Shown: positions 51,603 through 59,591 of the stretch, one piece after another
Numbering within the stretch: the first letter of the stretch is position 1
How the letters are laid out: every line of letters begins with the position of its first letter
Assembly: GCA_958436175.1 (NCBI GenBank)
Contig: CAUBJF010000004.1
Coordinates: 1-64,000 of the forward strand
DNA length: 64,000 nucleotides
Reading direction: 5' to 3'
DNA from: an uncultured Muribaculaceae bacterium
GTDB taxonomy: Bacteria > Bacteroidota > Bacteroidia > Bacteroidales > Muribaculaceae
Made by a program: the position numbers and the translations under genes
Notes under the pieces: generated by a model
The model's input: only the letters and a program-made list of their open reading frames with translations
The model's database searches: none
What the model was told of the DNA's origin: nothing

Positions 51603-51628
51603 ATGAAGCCTTTCGGCTATATCGCTGC

Positions 51629-51886
51629 TTAAGCGGAGATCTTGGCGATGTGCTTAGCCAGCTTGCTCTTGAGGTTGGATGCCTTGTTCTTGGAGATAGT
51701 GTTCTTGGAGGCAAGACGATCCAGCATAGCTGTTACTTCGCGATAACGTGCCTCTGCGGCGGCCTTGTCGGTCATTTTGCGGAGGTTGCGAACAGCGTTG
51801 CGAGCGGTTTTGGCATAATAGCGGTTACGCAGACGGCGGCTTGCTGTCTGGCGGATGCGCTTTTTGGAAGAATCATGATTTGCCAT
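51629..51886 (-). CDS. rpsT: 30S ribosomal protein S20
   Basis: This 85-residue basic protein of the small ribosomal subunit starts at 51886 (MANHDSSKKRIRQ). Characteristic parts are ASRRLRNRYYAKTARNAVRN and the C-terminal NKASNLKSKLAKHIA. A longer open frame upstream runs into a tRNA gene and is not coding. The gene lies between two identical tRNA-Glu genes on the same strand and is probably cut from a common transcript. Confidence 0.96.
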   Translation of the reverse strand: MANHDSSKKRIRQTASRRLRNRYYAKTARNAVRNLRKMTDKAAAEARYREVTAMLDRLASKNTISKNKASNLKSKLAKHIAKISA

Positions 51887-51925
51887 GTCTATGCAAAAAA
51901 TTCGTTTAGTTCTTATTTTATTTGG

Positions 51926-51997
51926 TAGCCCATAGCAGAATCGAACTGCTCTTTCGAGAATGAAAATCTCGCGTCCTAACCGATAGACGAATGGGCC
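51926..51997 (-). tRNA. tRNA-Glu (anticodon TTC), upstream copy
   Basis: The sequence is identical over all 72 bases to the copy at 51531-51602, with anticodon TTC. It is the first gene of the unit tRNA-Glu, rpsT, tRNA-Glu. Confidence 0.95.
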
Positions 51998-52015
51998 TTG
52001 CGCTTTTTGCGAGTG

Positions 52016-52046
52016 CAAATATACGCACTATTCGTGACTTGGCAAA
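52016..52046 (-). promoter_or_regulatory. Promoter of the tRNA-Glu/rpsT operon
   Basis: On the minus strand TTTG (52043-52046), a 19-base spacer and TATATTTG (52016-52023) match the Bacteroidota consensus fully, 18 bases before the tRNA 5' end. Confidence 0.8.
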
Positions 52047-52152
52047 ACAACCGCCTTCCGAAAGCCCTATTTTAAGTTTTTTTTACAAATATCGCGCCCT
52101 TTTATCCCCTCGTTCCTTGCAAAATACAATTTTATGGCTCAATTTTGCAGCC

Positions 52153-52878
52153 ATGTACACCTATCTGCATTGTATAGCCCTGCGAACTGTCCGACACAGC
52201 GATTCGCGCAATATCGTCACTGCCTGGTCGCGCGAGGCCGGACGTGTTGCCTTCGCTTTTCCGGCCGGTGCCGGACGCGAGGCTCGCCGTCGCAAGGCTA
52301 TGACTTCTCCCTTGGCAACTTTCGAGGGCGTGTGCGACTTCCGGCCCGGACGCGATATACAGTCGTTGCGCGACGTGCGCCCTATGCCCGATTCTCTTGC
52401 CATGAATTCCGACCCTACAGTAGGCCTGATATCCATTTTTCTGTCCGAGGTTCTCGATGTGCTCCTTAAGCGGACTACTGCCGACGAGACTCTCTCCGAT
52501 TTCCTCTTTGCTTCGCTTGCATGTTTGGCCACGGGGCTGCCGACGCGTGCGGTCGCTAATTTCCACATATATATATTATACAGGCTCACGTTCCTGCTCG
52601 GCATAGCGCCGGACATCGAAGGCTATGCTCCGGGTCTGGTCTTCGATATGCGCGAAGGTCGATTCCTCGCCACGCCGCCTCTGCATCCCGACTTCCTCGA
52701 TGCCGACGAGAGCCGCTTCGCAGCGTTTTTCGACAGGCTCTCGGTGCGTACGCTCGCCTGTCTGCACCTTTCGCATCAGGAGAGGAACCGTATCCTCGAT
52801 GTCATCATCCGATACTACGGCATACATCTTGTATCGCTCTCCTCGCTGCGCTCGCTGTCGGTCCTGCGCGATATGTAG
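52153..52878 (+). CDS. recO: DNA repair protein RecO
   Basis: This 241-residue protein starts at 52153 (MYTYLHCIALRTVRHSDSRN), the conserved RecO N-terminal OB-fold pattern. It would help load RecA at gaps. The middle part is helical (LSEVLDVLLKRTTADETL). The C-terminal zinc cysteines of some RecO proteins are absent, as is common in Bacteroidota. An in-frame start at 51991 would run through the tRNA-Glu gene and its promoter and is rejected. Confidence 0.9.
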   Translation: MYTYLHCIALRTVRHSDSRNIVTAWSREAGRVAFAFPAGAGREARRRKAMTSPLATFEGVCDFRPGRDIQSLRDVRPMPDSLAMNSDPTVGLISIFLSEVLDVLLKRTTADETLSDFLFASLACLATGLPTRAVANFHIYILYRLTFLLGIAPDIEGYAPGLVFDMREGRFLATPPLHPDFLDADESRFAAFFDRLSVRTLACLHLSHQERNRILDVIIRYYGIHLVSLSSLRSLSVLRDM

Positions 52879-53285
52879 ACGGCGTTTTTCATTCACATAT
52901 AATAACACAAAATCTGTGAAATTGCGGTGTCTCGAAGATGAGTCACGGCAGGCTATATCGGATATATTTAATATAAGTGCAACATTTAGGACATAGGGAT
53001 GCAAAAGCTTGTCTGTAACTTTGCCTCCATAAAAAAAACAAGTATGATGCTGTGCCAAAAAATCGTCTTTACATATCTGTCTCTCGCCATGCTTCACGGT
53101 TTGAATTTGCCAAAACATGTTTTATAACATATAAATATGTCTTAACATACAATCGACGATAGAGTTAAATTGTTAAAAAATTAACTTCTGCGCAAAATGA
53201 GGAATTTTATCCGCAAAATACCCTTATTTGTCGGAAAACTTTAGTTTACTTTGCAACCGCGTAACGACTCCATATCGCGAAAAAC
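52879..53285. other. 407-base AT-rich gap upstream of the mannan locus
   Basis: No gene is seen. The region is AT-rich and includes TTTG (53227-53230 region) and TTACTTTG (about 53246-53253), a near match to the -7 element about 33 bases before the ROK start. Short symmetric AT motifs such as CATATAAATATG are present. It likely carries the control region of the locus beginning at 53286. Confidence 0.45.
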
Positions 53286-54113
53286 ATGAAAATAGCCGTT
53301 GATTTGGGCGGAACAAACATATGCGCCGCCAGAGTTGAAGAAGGTGTATGCACCGACATTAAATCGATACCATGCAACGCGCATGGAACCGAACGCGAGG
53401 TCGTAGAGCAGATCAAGAGTCTCATCGACGCTCTTGCCGCCCCGTCGCTCGACGGTATCGGTATAGGTGTGCCGTCTGTTGTGGATGTCGAACGCGGTAT
53501 TGTATATAATGCAGTCAATATCCCTTCCTGGCGCGAAGTTCACCTCAAGGAAATCCTTGAAAAAGCCTGTGGCGTTCGTGTCGAAGTCAACAACGACTGC
53601 AACTGCTTCGCACTTGGCGAACACCGCTACGGCGCGGGCCGCGGTTTCTCGGATATGCTTGGCATAACGCTCGGGACCGGGGTCGGCTCCGGTGTCATAA
53701 TCCGCGGACAACTTTATAGCGGAGTTTGTGCCGGTGCAGGAGAAATCGGCTCTCTGCCCTATCTCTCAAGCGACTACGAGCACTATTGCAGCAGCCTCTT
53801 CCTGCGTGATGTCTACCATACGACCGGTGGCGCCCTCGCTGTCCGTGCAAAGGACGGTGACGAAGAAGCCCTCAGGATATGGGATGAGTTCGGGGCCCAT
53901 CTCGGCGAGCTTATCAAGGCCGTGCTCTTCACCTACGCTCCCGAGGCCGTCGTCATAGGTGGTGGCATAGCAGCCGCGATGCCCTACTTCGAAAAAGGTA
54001 TGCTCCGCAGCATCGAAACATATCCCTACGCCCTCATTCGGGAGCGTTGCCGCATCCTTCCGGCACAGCTCCGCGAGGCAAACCTCCTCGGTGCAGCCTC
54101 GCTTCTTGGCTGA
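53286..54113 (+). CDS. ROK-family sugar kinase (glucokinase-like)
   Basis: This 275-residue protein has the ROK ATP-binding start AVDLGGTNICAARV, the catalytic region NNDCNCFALGEHRYGAG and the phosphate-binding LGTGVGSGVIIRG. It would phosphorylate a hexose in the cytoplasm. The family zinc motif CxCGxxGC is missing: where it should be, after GAGEIGS, the sequence runs LPYLSSDYEHYCSS. It is the first gene ahead of the SusC/D pair in the same direction, so it may act on sugars delivered by this locus. Confidence 0.85.
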   Translation: MKIAVDLGGTNICAARVEEGVCTDIKSIPCNAHGTEREVVEQIKSLIDALAAPSLDGIGIGVPSVVDVERGIVYNAVNIPSWREVHLKEILEKACGVRVEVNNDCNCFALGEHRYGAGRGFSDMLGITLGTGVGSGVIIRGQLYSGVCAGAGEIGSLPYLSSDYEHYCSSLFLRDVYHTTGGALAVRAKDGDEEALRIWDEFGAHLGELIKAVLFTYAPEAVVIGGGIAAAMPYFEKGMLRSIETYPYALIRERCRILPAQLREANLLGAASLLG

Positions 54114-54275
54114 GAAGCCTGCCGTCCAGGCACTCCACACGAATTCAATTATTTAATAATCATAAACTAACACATCATCCTTAGAAAAATCAAAAAGCAA
54201 ACCAACAAACACCATCCAATTATTATTCCGCAAAAAGAAATCTAAACCTTTTTACCAGCCAAAACAAATTTTTCC

Positions 54276-57200
54276 ATGAAACAAAAAACCAACACACTTT
54301 CTCGCATGATGATGACCTTTGTAATGGCCGTCATCCTGTCAGTCGGTGCCTTCGCACAGGAACTAATCACTGTGAAGGGTTTTGTTCAGGATGCTGCCGG
54401 TGACCCGCTCATCGGTGCTTCTGTACAGGTAATCGGAACTAAAGTGGCAGCAGCCACAGGTATCGACGGCGACTTTACACTTCGTGCAAAAGTGGGCGAC
54501 AAGCTTCAGGTAAGTTATGTCGGCTGCAATACTGCAGAAGTGACAGTCACCGGACCCTCAATCACTATTACTCTCGAAGAGAGCAGCGAACAGCTTGAGA
54601 ACCTCGTTGTCCTCGGTTATGGTGCCCAGTCGCGTAAGCAGGACCTTTCCGCTTCCGTAGGTGTAGTCTCGAATGTAGACGAACTTGTAAAACGTCCTGT
54701 TACCTCGACCGAAGGTATGCTCCAGGGTCAGCTCCCCGGTGTGACCATTACACAGAACGGTGGCGACCCTACCTCGACCCCTTCTATCGTGATCCGTGGT
54801 CAGGGTTCGCAGAACGGCGACAATGTCCTCTGGGTTGTCGACGGTGTCCCCGGAGCTCCTATTGCATCGCTTGAAGATATCGAAAGCATCGTAGTCCTCA
54901 AGGATGCCGCTTCCGCCGCTATCTACGGTGCTCAGTCCGGTGCCGGTGGTGTTGTACTCGTAACCACCAAGAAAGCCCACGAAGGTCCCGCCACTCTTAC
55001 ATATGAGGGTCAGTATGGTCTTCGCAAGGCTTCGAACCTGATCAAACCGCTAAATGCAGAGCAGGAACTCGCTATGCGCAAGCAGTCATATGCTGCTGTC
55101 CCGGAACTTTCTCTTCCGACTGCATGGGACGTAACAAAGAACCCTTGGATTGGCACTACCCGTACCAACTGGATGGACGAAATTTTCCGCACAGCATTCT
55201 TCCAGCGTCACAACATCGTACTGAACGGTGGTAGCGAGACATTCACCAACCGTCTTTCTTTCAACTACGTGAACAACGAAGGTACCCTTCGCAACACTTA
55301 CAGCAAGGAGATGGGTATCCGCTACAACGGAATGTTCAAAATCAACAAGTGGGTCACAATCCGTGAAGACCTCACCTGGAAGAACTACGAATCACGTTCC
55401 AAGAGCACTACTGATGCATACACCGGCCCGATTCTGTCGGCCATCTGGATGCCTGCATCTGCAGAAGTGTACAGCCCGATTACAGGTACTTGGGGCGGTA
55501 CGACAACTCAGGATCCTGCATATATAGAAAAGTACGGCAACAACTACGCTGACGCACACGGTGACGTTGTGAACCCCGTCCGTCTTCTTGAATGTGAAAA
55601 CATATATAACCGCACAAGCGACCTCTGGTCAACTACCAGCCTCGAAATCGGCAACATCATCGAAGGCCTCAAGTTCGTTTCGCGCTTCACATACAATGTA
55701 GCGAACAACAACTACAAGAGCTTCCATCCCCGCGATCTCGCTCCCGGTAAGCCCGATACTGGCAACTCACTCACGGTATCGAATTACCGCACTGACCAGT
55801 GGAATGCCGAGAACACTCTTACCTATGAGAACGCTTTCGGCCAGCACCGTGTCAGCGGTCTCTTCTCTGTAACAGCCAATCATTGGGAAGCGCGAAACCT
55901 CCAGAGTCAAGGCTCCGGCTTCCAAGACGAAAGCTCCTATCTGCAGTATCTCGGCCTTGCTGCGAGCACCACAACAACCGATTGGCTCTCGGGTCCCGAT
56001 GCCAATGTTTCGCTCGTTGCCCGTGTTGGCTACAGCTATGCTGACCGCTACTTCGTGACTGCGTCGTGGCGCCGCGACCTTGCAGGCCGTCTCGTCAAGG
56101 AAAGCAACAGCGGTGACTTCCCCGCTGTGACAGCCGCATGGAAGATTTCTTCCGAGAAATTCTTCAATAACACCAACAACTTCAACCTCCTGAAGGTACG
56201 TGCTTCCTGGGGTAAGGTTGGTAACCTCGGTTCAGTGCCTATGGGCTACAAGGCAGGCCTCATGTGGTCCGGAACCTATAATAATGAAACAGCATGGTAC
56301 GGTATCCTGAACAACCAGGGGGGCAACAAGTACTTCTGGGGCAACATGGCCGGTATCAGCACACCTGTCAACCCGAACCTCACATGGGAAACTTCCGAAC
56401 AGTGGGATATAGGTGTTGATGCAGAGTTCTTCCACAATCGTCTCGCTGTATCTCTTGACTACTTCGACAAAAAGACCAATAACCTTATTCAGCAGCAGAC
56501 TATCAACTGGCCTGACTATATAGGTCTGACTCCACAGCTCGTCAACCTCGGCGAAATCAGCAACCGTGGTTTCGAATTCCTTGGCAGCTGGAACGATCGT
56601 ATCAACCGCGACTGGTCGTACACTATCAGCGGTAACTTCGCATACCTCAAGAATAAGATTACCGATATCGGCGTGAAGAACGAAGACGGCGAACCCGGTG
56701 TATGGACAGGCGGCGGAGAATTCCGTTCTATTCCCTACCTTTATCAGAGCTGTCAGGGCGGCCCGCTCAACCAGTACTATCTCATCAAGACCGACGGCAT
56801 CTTCCAAAGCGATGAAGAGGCTGCAGCCTACGTAGACAAGGATGGAAATCGTATCCAGAAAGAGGCTAAAGCCGGTGACCTCAAGTTTGTCGACTTCAAC
56901 GGAGACGGTGTTATCGATAACAACGACCGCCAGTATCTCGGCAATGCTACCCCTGACTGGACATATGCTCTTACTCTCGGTGCTACATGGAAGAATCTCT
57001 CGGTAAGCATGATGTTCCAGGGTGTTCAGGGTGCTCAGGCAGCTTATGTCGGTAAGGAAGCATTCCTTAACGACGCTGACGGCAATTTCAACCGTAGTAC
57101 AGATATCCTCGATGCATGGAGCGAAACCAACCGTGGCAGCAACATTCCCCGACTGACGCGTCTCGACAAGAATGGTAACTTCTCGACACCGTCTGACTGG

Positions 57201-57443
57201 TACCTTGAAGATACTTCGTACCTGCGTATGAAGAACCTTACAGTCAACTACAACCTCACATCTCTTCTTCAGAAGTGGGATTACCTGAAGGGACGTAACA
57301 GCCAGCTGAACGTTTACTTCTCGGCAGACAACCTCTTTACTATCACCAACTATTCCGGTATGGATCCCGAGGTTGCCGGATATGATGCCCTCAAGTATCC
57401 TGTTTCGCGCATCTATACCTTCGGTATCAACCTCACATACTAA
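54276..57443 (+). CDS. SusC/RagA-type TonB-dependent outer-membrane transporter
   Basis: This 1055-residue protein has a signal peptide (cleavage near VGAFAQ, residue 27), a carboxypeptidase-like regulatory domain (about 33-105, TVKGFVQDAAGDPLIGASVQ), a TonB plug (about 120-240, with VDGVPGAPIASLEDIESI) and a 22-strand barrel ending in the aromatic terminus RIYTFGINLTY. It imports glycan fragments with the SusD partner encoded 21 bases downstream. Confidence 0.97.
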   Translation: MKQKTNTLSRMMMTFVMAVILSVGAFAQELITVKGFVQDAAGDPLIGASVQVIGTKVAAATGIDGDFTLRAKVGDKLQVSYVGCNTAEVTVTGPSITITLEESSEQLENLVVLGYGAQSRKQDLSASVGVVSNVDELVKRPVTSTEGMLQGQLPGVTITQNGGDPTSTPSIVIRGQGSQNGDNVLWVVDGVPGAPIASLEDIESIVVLKDAASAAIYGAQSGAGGVVLVTTKKAHEGPATLTYEGQYGLRKASNLIKPLNAEQELAMRKQSYAAVPELSLPTAWDVTKNPWIGTTRTNWMDEIFRTAFFQRHNIVLNGGSETFTNRLSFNYVNNEGTLRNTYSKEMGIRYNGMFKINKWVTIREDLTWKNYESRSKSTTDAYTGPILSAIWMPASAEVYSPITGTWGGTTTQDPAYIEKYGNNYADAHGDVVNPVRLLECENIYNRTSDLWSTTSLEIGNIIEGLKFVSRFTYNVANNNYKSFHPRDLAPGKPDTGNSLTVSNYRTDQWNAENTLTYENAFGQHRVSGLFSVTANHWEARNLQSQGSGFQDESSYLQYLGLAASTTTTDWLSGPDANVSLVARVGYSYADRYFVTASWRRDLAGRLVKESNSGDFPAVTAAWKISSEKFFNNTNNFNLLKVRASWGKVGNLGSVPMGYKAGLMWSGTYNNETAWYGILNNQGGNKYFWGNMAGISTPVNPNLTWETSEQWDIGVDAEFFHNRLAVSLDYFDKKTNNLIQQQTINWPDYIGLTPQLVNLGEISNRGFEFLGSWNDRINRDWSYTISGNFAYLKNKITDIGVKNEDGEPGVWTGGGEFRSIPYLYQSCQGGPLNQYYLIKTDGIFQSDEEAAAYVDKDGNRIQKEAKAGDLKFVDFNGDGVIDNNDRQYLGNATPDWTYALTLGATWKNLSVSMMFQGVQGAQAAYVGKEAFLNDADGNFNRSTDILDAWSETNRGSNIPRLTRLDKNGNFSTPSDWYLEDTSYLRMKNLTVNYNLTSLLQKWDYLKGRNSQLNVYFSADNLFTITNYSGMDPEVAGYDALKYPVSRIYTFGINLTY

Positions 57444-57464
57444 TCAACGAAAGGAAAAATCAAT

Positions 57465-59177
57465 ATGAAAAAATATATTATTGGTGTGGCGCTTGCAGCT
57501 GGCCTTTCGCTCGGCTCCTGCAGTGACTTCCTCGACGTACAGCCCGAAGGCGCTACCACTACAACCAATTACTTCACCAACGACCAGCAGGCCATAGACG
57601 CGATAGACCCAGTCTACTATGACCTCACTAACGGTGACGATATGTTCGGTCGTGACTTGTACTATGAGCAGGGTGCGGCATGTGATATCGTCTGGGGTCG
57701 CGGCCGTAGCTTCAACACCCTGGCTACGTTCCAGTACACAGGTGACGAGTCGCCTCTCCGCAATATCTTCTCGACCCTTTACAATGAGATGACCAACTGC
57801 AACTTCATCATCAAGAATCTGGGTCGTAAAGGCAATCTCTCTGCGGTAGAGACCCGTACGCTCGGCGAGGCATATTTCCTGCGTGCGTTCTGTCATTTCT
57901 ATGTTGCATACCGCTACGGTACCGACCAGCTCGGTGTTCCTTTCGTACGTTGGGAAGACTTCGAGGGCGAATATGATAACTCTATTCCTCCTCAGCGTGC
58001 TACCGTAATGGAGAACTACGAACTGATTATCGAAGACCTCAAGATGGCGGAGAACCTTCTTCCCGATTTCAGGGATTACGGTGTGGACAACCAGGGTCGT
58101 GCCCATAAGGCTGCAGCAGTAGGCTATATGGCAAAAACATACGCATACTGGGCAACATGGGATGCGACAAAGTGGAAAGATGTCATTACATGTGTCAACA
58201 AACTCGAAAACGAGTACGGTCGCAAACTCGCCAATACATTCGATGAAGTTTTCTCAAGCGATTACGCTAACTTCTGGAACGATGAATATCTCTTCTCTAT
58301 TCCTTCGACAGGTGGTGAGAAGGGCGGTGGCTGCGAGCTTCCCGGTGTAATGCTCCGTAACAAAGGTTTCGCTGTTCCGGACAACCCAAATTATAACGGT
58401 TATAACGGCTGGGGTTACTTCAAACCTACTGAAGGCCTCTATCAGGAATTCCTTAAGGACGGTGAATATGAAATCGACAAATCTACCGCCGATCCGAACA
58501 AGTGTTATCTTGGTACTCCCACGAAGAATAGCCGTCTTTATCGTTCGATTCTTTCTTATGGTAACGAATTCTACTATTGGGGAAGCAAGTTGACTTATTG
58601 TGGGGAAGCGGATATCGAAGCTGGCTTCCAGATCTGGAAATTCCAGGACGCTTTCAAATATGATGATGCAACTGGAACTGGCTATGTGAACTCCAATGGT
58701 AACTATCCTACTGTCCGCATTAACTTCCCGCTTATGCGTATGGCTGAGATGTATCTCTTCCGTGCCGAGGCATATCTTATGACAGGTGATGCAGCTAAGG
58801 CTACCGCCGACATCAACAAGCTCCGCACTCGCGGCAAAGTGGCTACTCTGGACCACCAGGCTACCGGTGCCGACCTCTATCACGAACGTCGCGTAGAACT
58901 CGCTTTCGAATATACAGACCATCTCTTCGACCTCAAGCGTTGGCATCGCAGCAGCAATGCCGAGCTCAAAGCACTTGCAGGTGCGGAACTTTCAGCAATT
59001 CCTCAGGTTCGCTACTATAAGGATCAAAGCGATCCCGAATCGGATTATACAGTGGGTAACTACGGGGACTACAACAATAAGCTACCGTACAACGACAACT
59101 ACATGACCTTCCCCTATCCGTCACAGCAGGTTATCAAGGCTAACGGTGCCCTCAAACAGCTCCCGCAGTATCAATAA
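57465..59177 (+). CDS. SusD/RagB-type surface glycan-binding lipoprotein
   Basis: This 570-residue lipoprotein has a lipobox LGSC at Cys19 and starts FLDVQPEGA, the usual SusD opening. The N-terminal helical repeats include a SusD-like segment AYFLRAFCHFYVAYRYGTDQ-type near residue 143. The C-terminal half includes RLMRMAEMYLFRAEAYL-type and RRVELAFEYTDHLFDLKRW. It forms the lid of the SusC transporter. A strong terminator follows. Confidence 0.96.
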   Translation: MKKYIIGVALAAGLSLGSCSDFLDVQPEGATTTTNYFTNDQQAIDAIDPVYYDLTNGDDMFGRDLYYEQGAACDIVWGRGRSFNTLATFQYTGDESPLRNIFSTLYNEMTNCNFIIKNLGRKGNLSAVETRTLGEAYFLRAFCHFYVAYRYGTDQLGVPFVRWEDFEGEYDNSIPPQRATVMENYELIIEDLKMAENLLPDFRDYGVDNQGRAHKAAAVGYMAKTYAYWATWDATKWKDVITCVNKLENEYGRKLANTFDEVFSSDYANFWNDEYLFSIPSTGGEKGGGCELPGVMLRNKGFAVPDNPNYNGYNGWGYFKPTEGLYQEFLKDGEYEIDKSTADPNKCYLGTPTKNSRLYRSILSYGNEFYYWGSKLTYCGEADIEAGFQIWKFQDAFKYDDATGTGYVNSNGNYPTVRINFPLMRMAEMYLFRAEAYLMTGDAAKATADINKLRTRGKVATLDHQATGADLYHERRVELAFEYTDHLFDLKRWHRSSNAELKALAGAELSAIPQVRYYKDQSDPESDYTVGNYGDYNNKLPYNDNYMTFPYPSQQVIKANGALKQLPQYQ

Positions 59178-59213
59178 TCCTGATGTTCCGGCTTAGGAAC
59201 TGAAAATACATAG

Positions 59214-59260
59214 AAGCGGGCCTCGCCCATCGGCATGGCCGGTAGCGAGGCCCGCTTTTT
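59214..59260 (+). terminator. Intrinsic terminator after susD
   Basis: AGCGGGCCTCGC (59215-59226) pairs perfectly with GCGAGGCCCGCT (59245-59256) and is followed by TTTT. It lies 37 bases past the SusD stop codon and would limit read-through into GH92. Confidence 0.9.
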
Positions 59261-59399
59261 ACAATATTAACCCCCTCTTCTCCGTTTCCTTAACAATAGT
59301 ACCGTTAGCGACCCCCGAAGGCGCGGACCGGTTTAGAACGGGAATAAGTTCTCTCCACTCCCTCCGGGACAAAATCCAATACTGGCACGATCGATTCAC

Positions 59400-59575
59400 C
59401 TCCTGCCCTGGGCGAGGTGGTGAAATATATCAAGTCGGGGTCCTCGAAATGGATCAACGACAACAAACTTTCCACTGGAAAATTCGCATGGCAGGAAGGT
59501 AGCGGTCAATTCAGCTACTCTTACCGGGAACTTCCGACCATGACATCATATATCAATGAATATAACCCCATCTAA
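59400..59575 (+). pseudogene. Fragment of an IS200-like / REP-associated transposase
   Basis: The frame ending at TAA 59573-59575 reads VVKYIKSGSSKWINDNKL, then GKFAWQEGSGQFSYSYRE. This is the C-terminal signature of Y1-type (IS200-like, REP-associated) transposases (KxxSSKWI...WQEGYGAFSYS). Only about 55 codons remain, without the HUH motif or a start, so it is a relic. Its open frame extends past the GH92 region start but ends before the GH92 ATG. Confidence 0.72.
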
Positions 59576-59591
59576 TAGACATAAACTGTAT

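Noticed and set aside
51887..52018. Upstream extension of the rpsT frame
   Set aside because: The frame is only open because it reads through the tRNA-Glu gene and its promoter; S20 proteins start at MANH-type sequences.
51991..52152. Upstream extension of recO
   Set aside because: It begins inside tRNA-Glu and crosses the tRNA promoter; the RecO family N-terminus starts at 52153.
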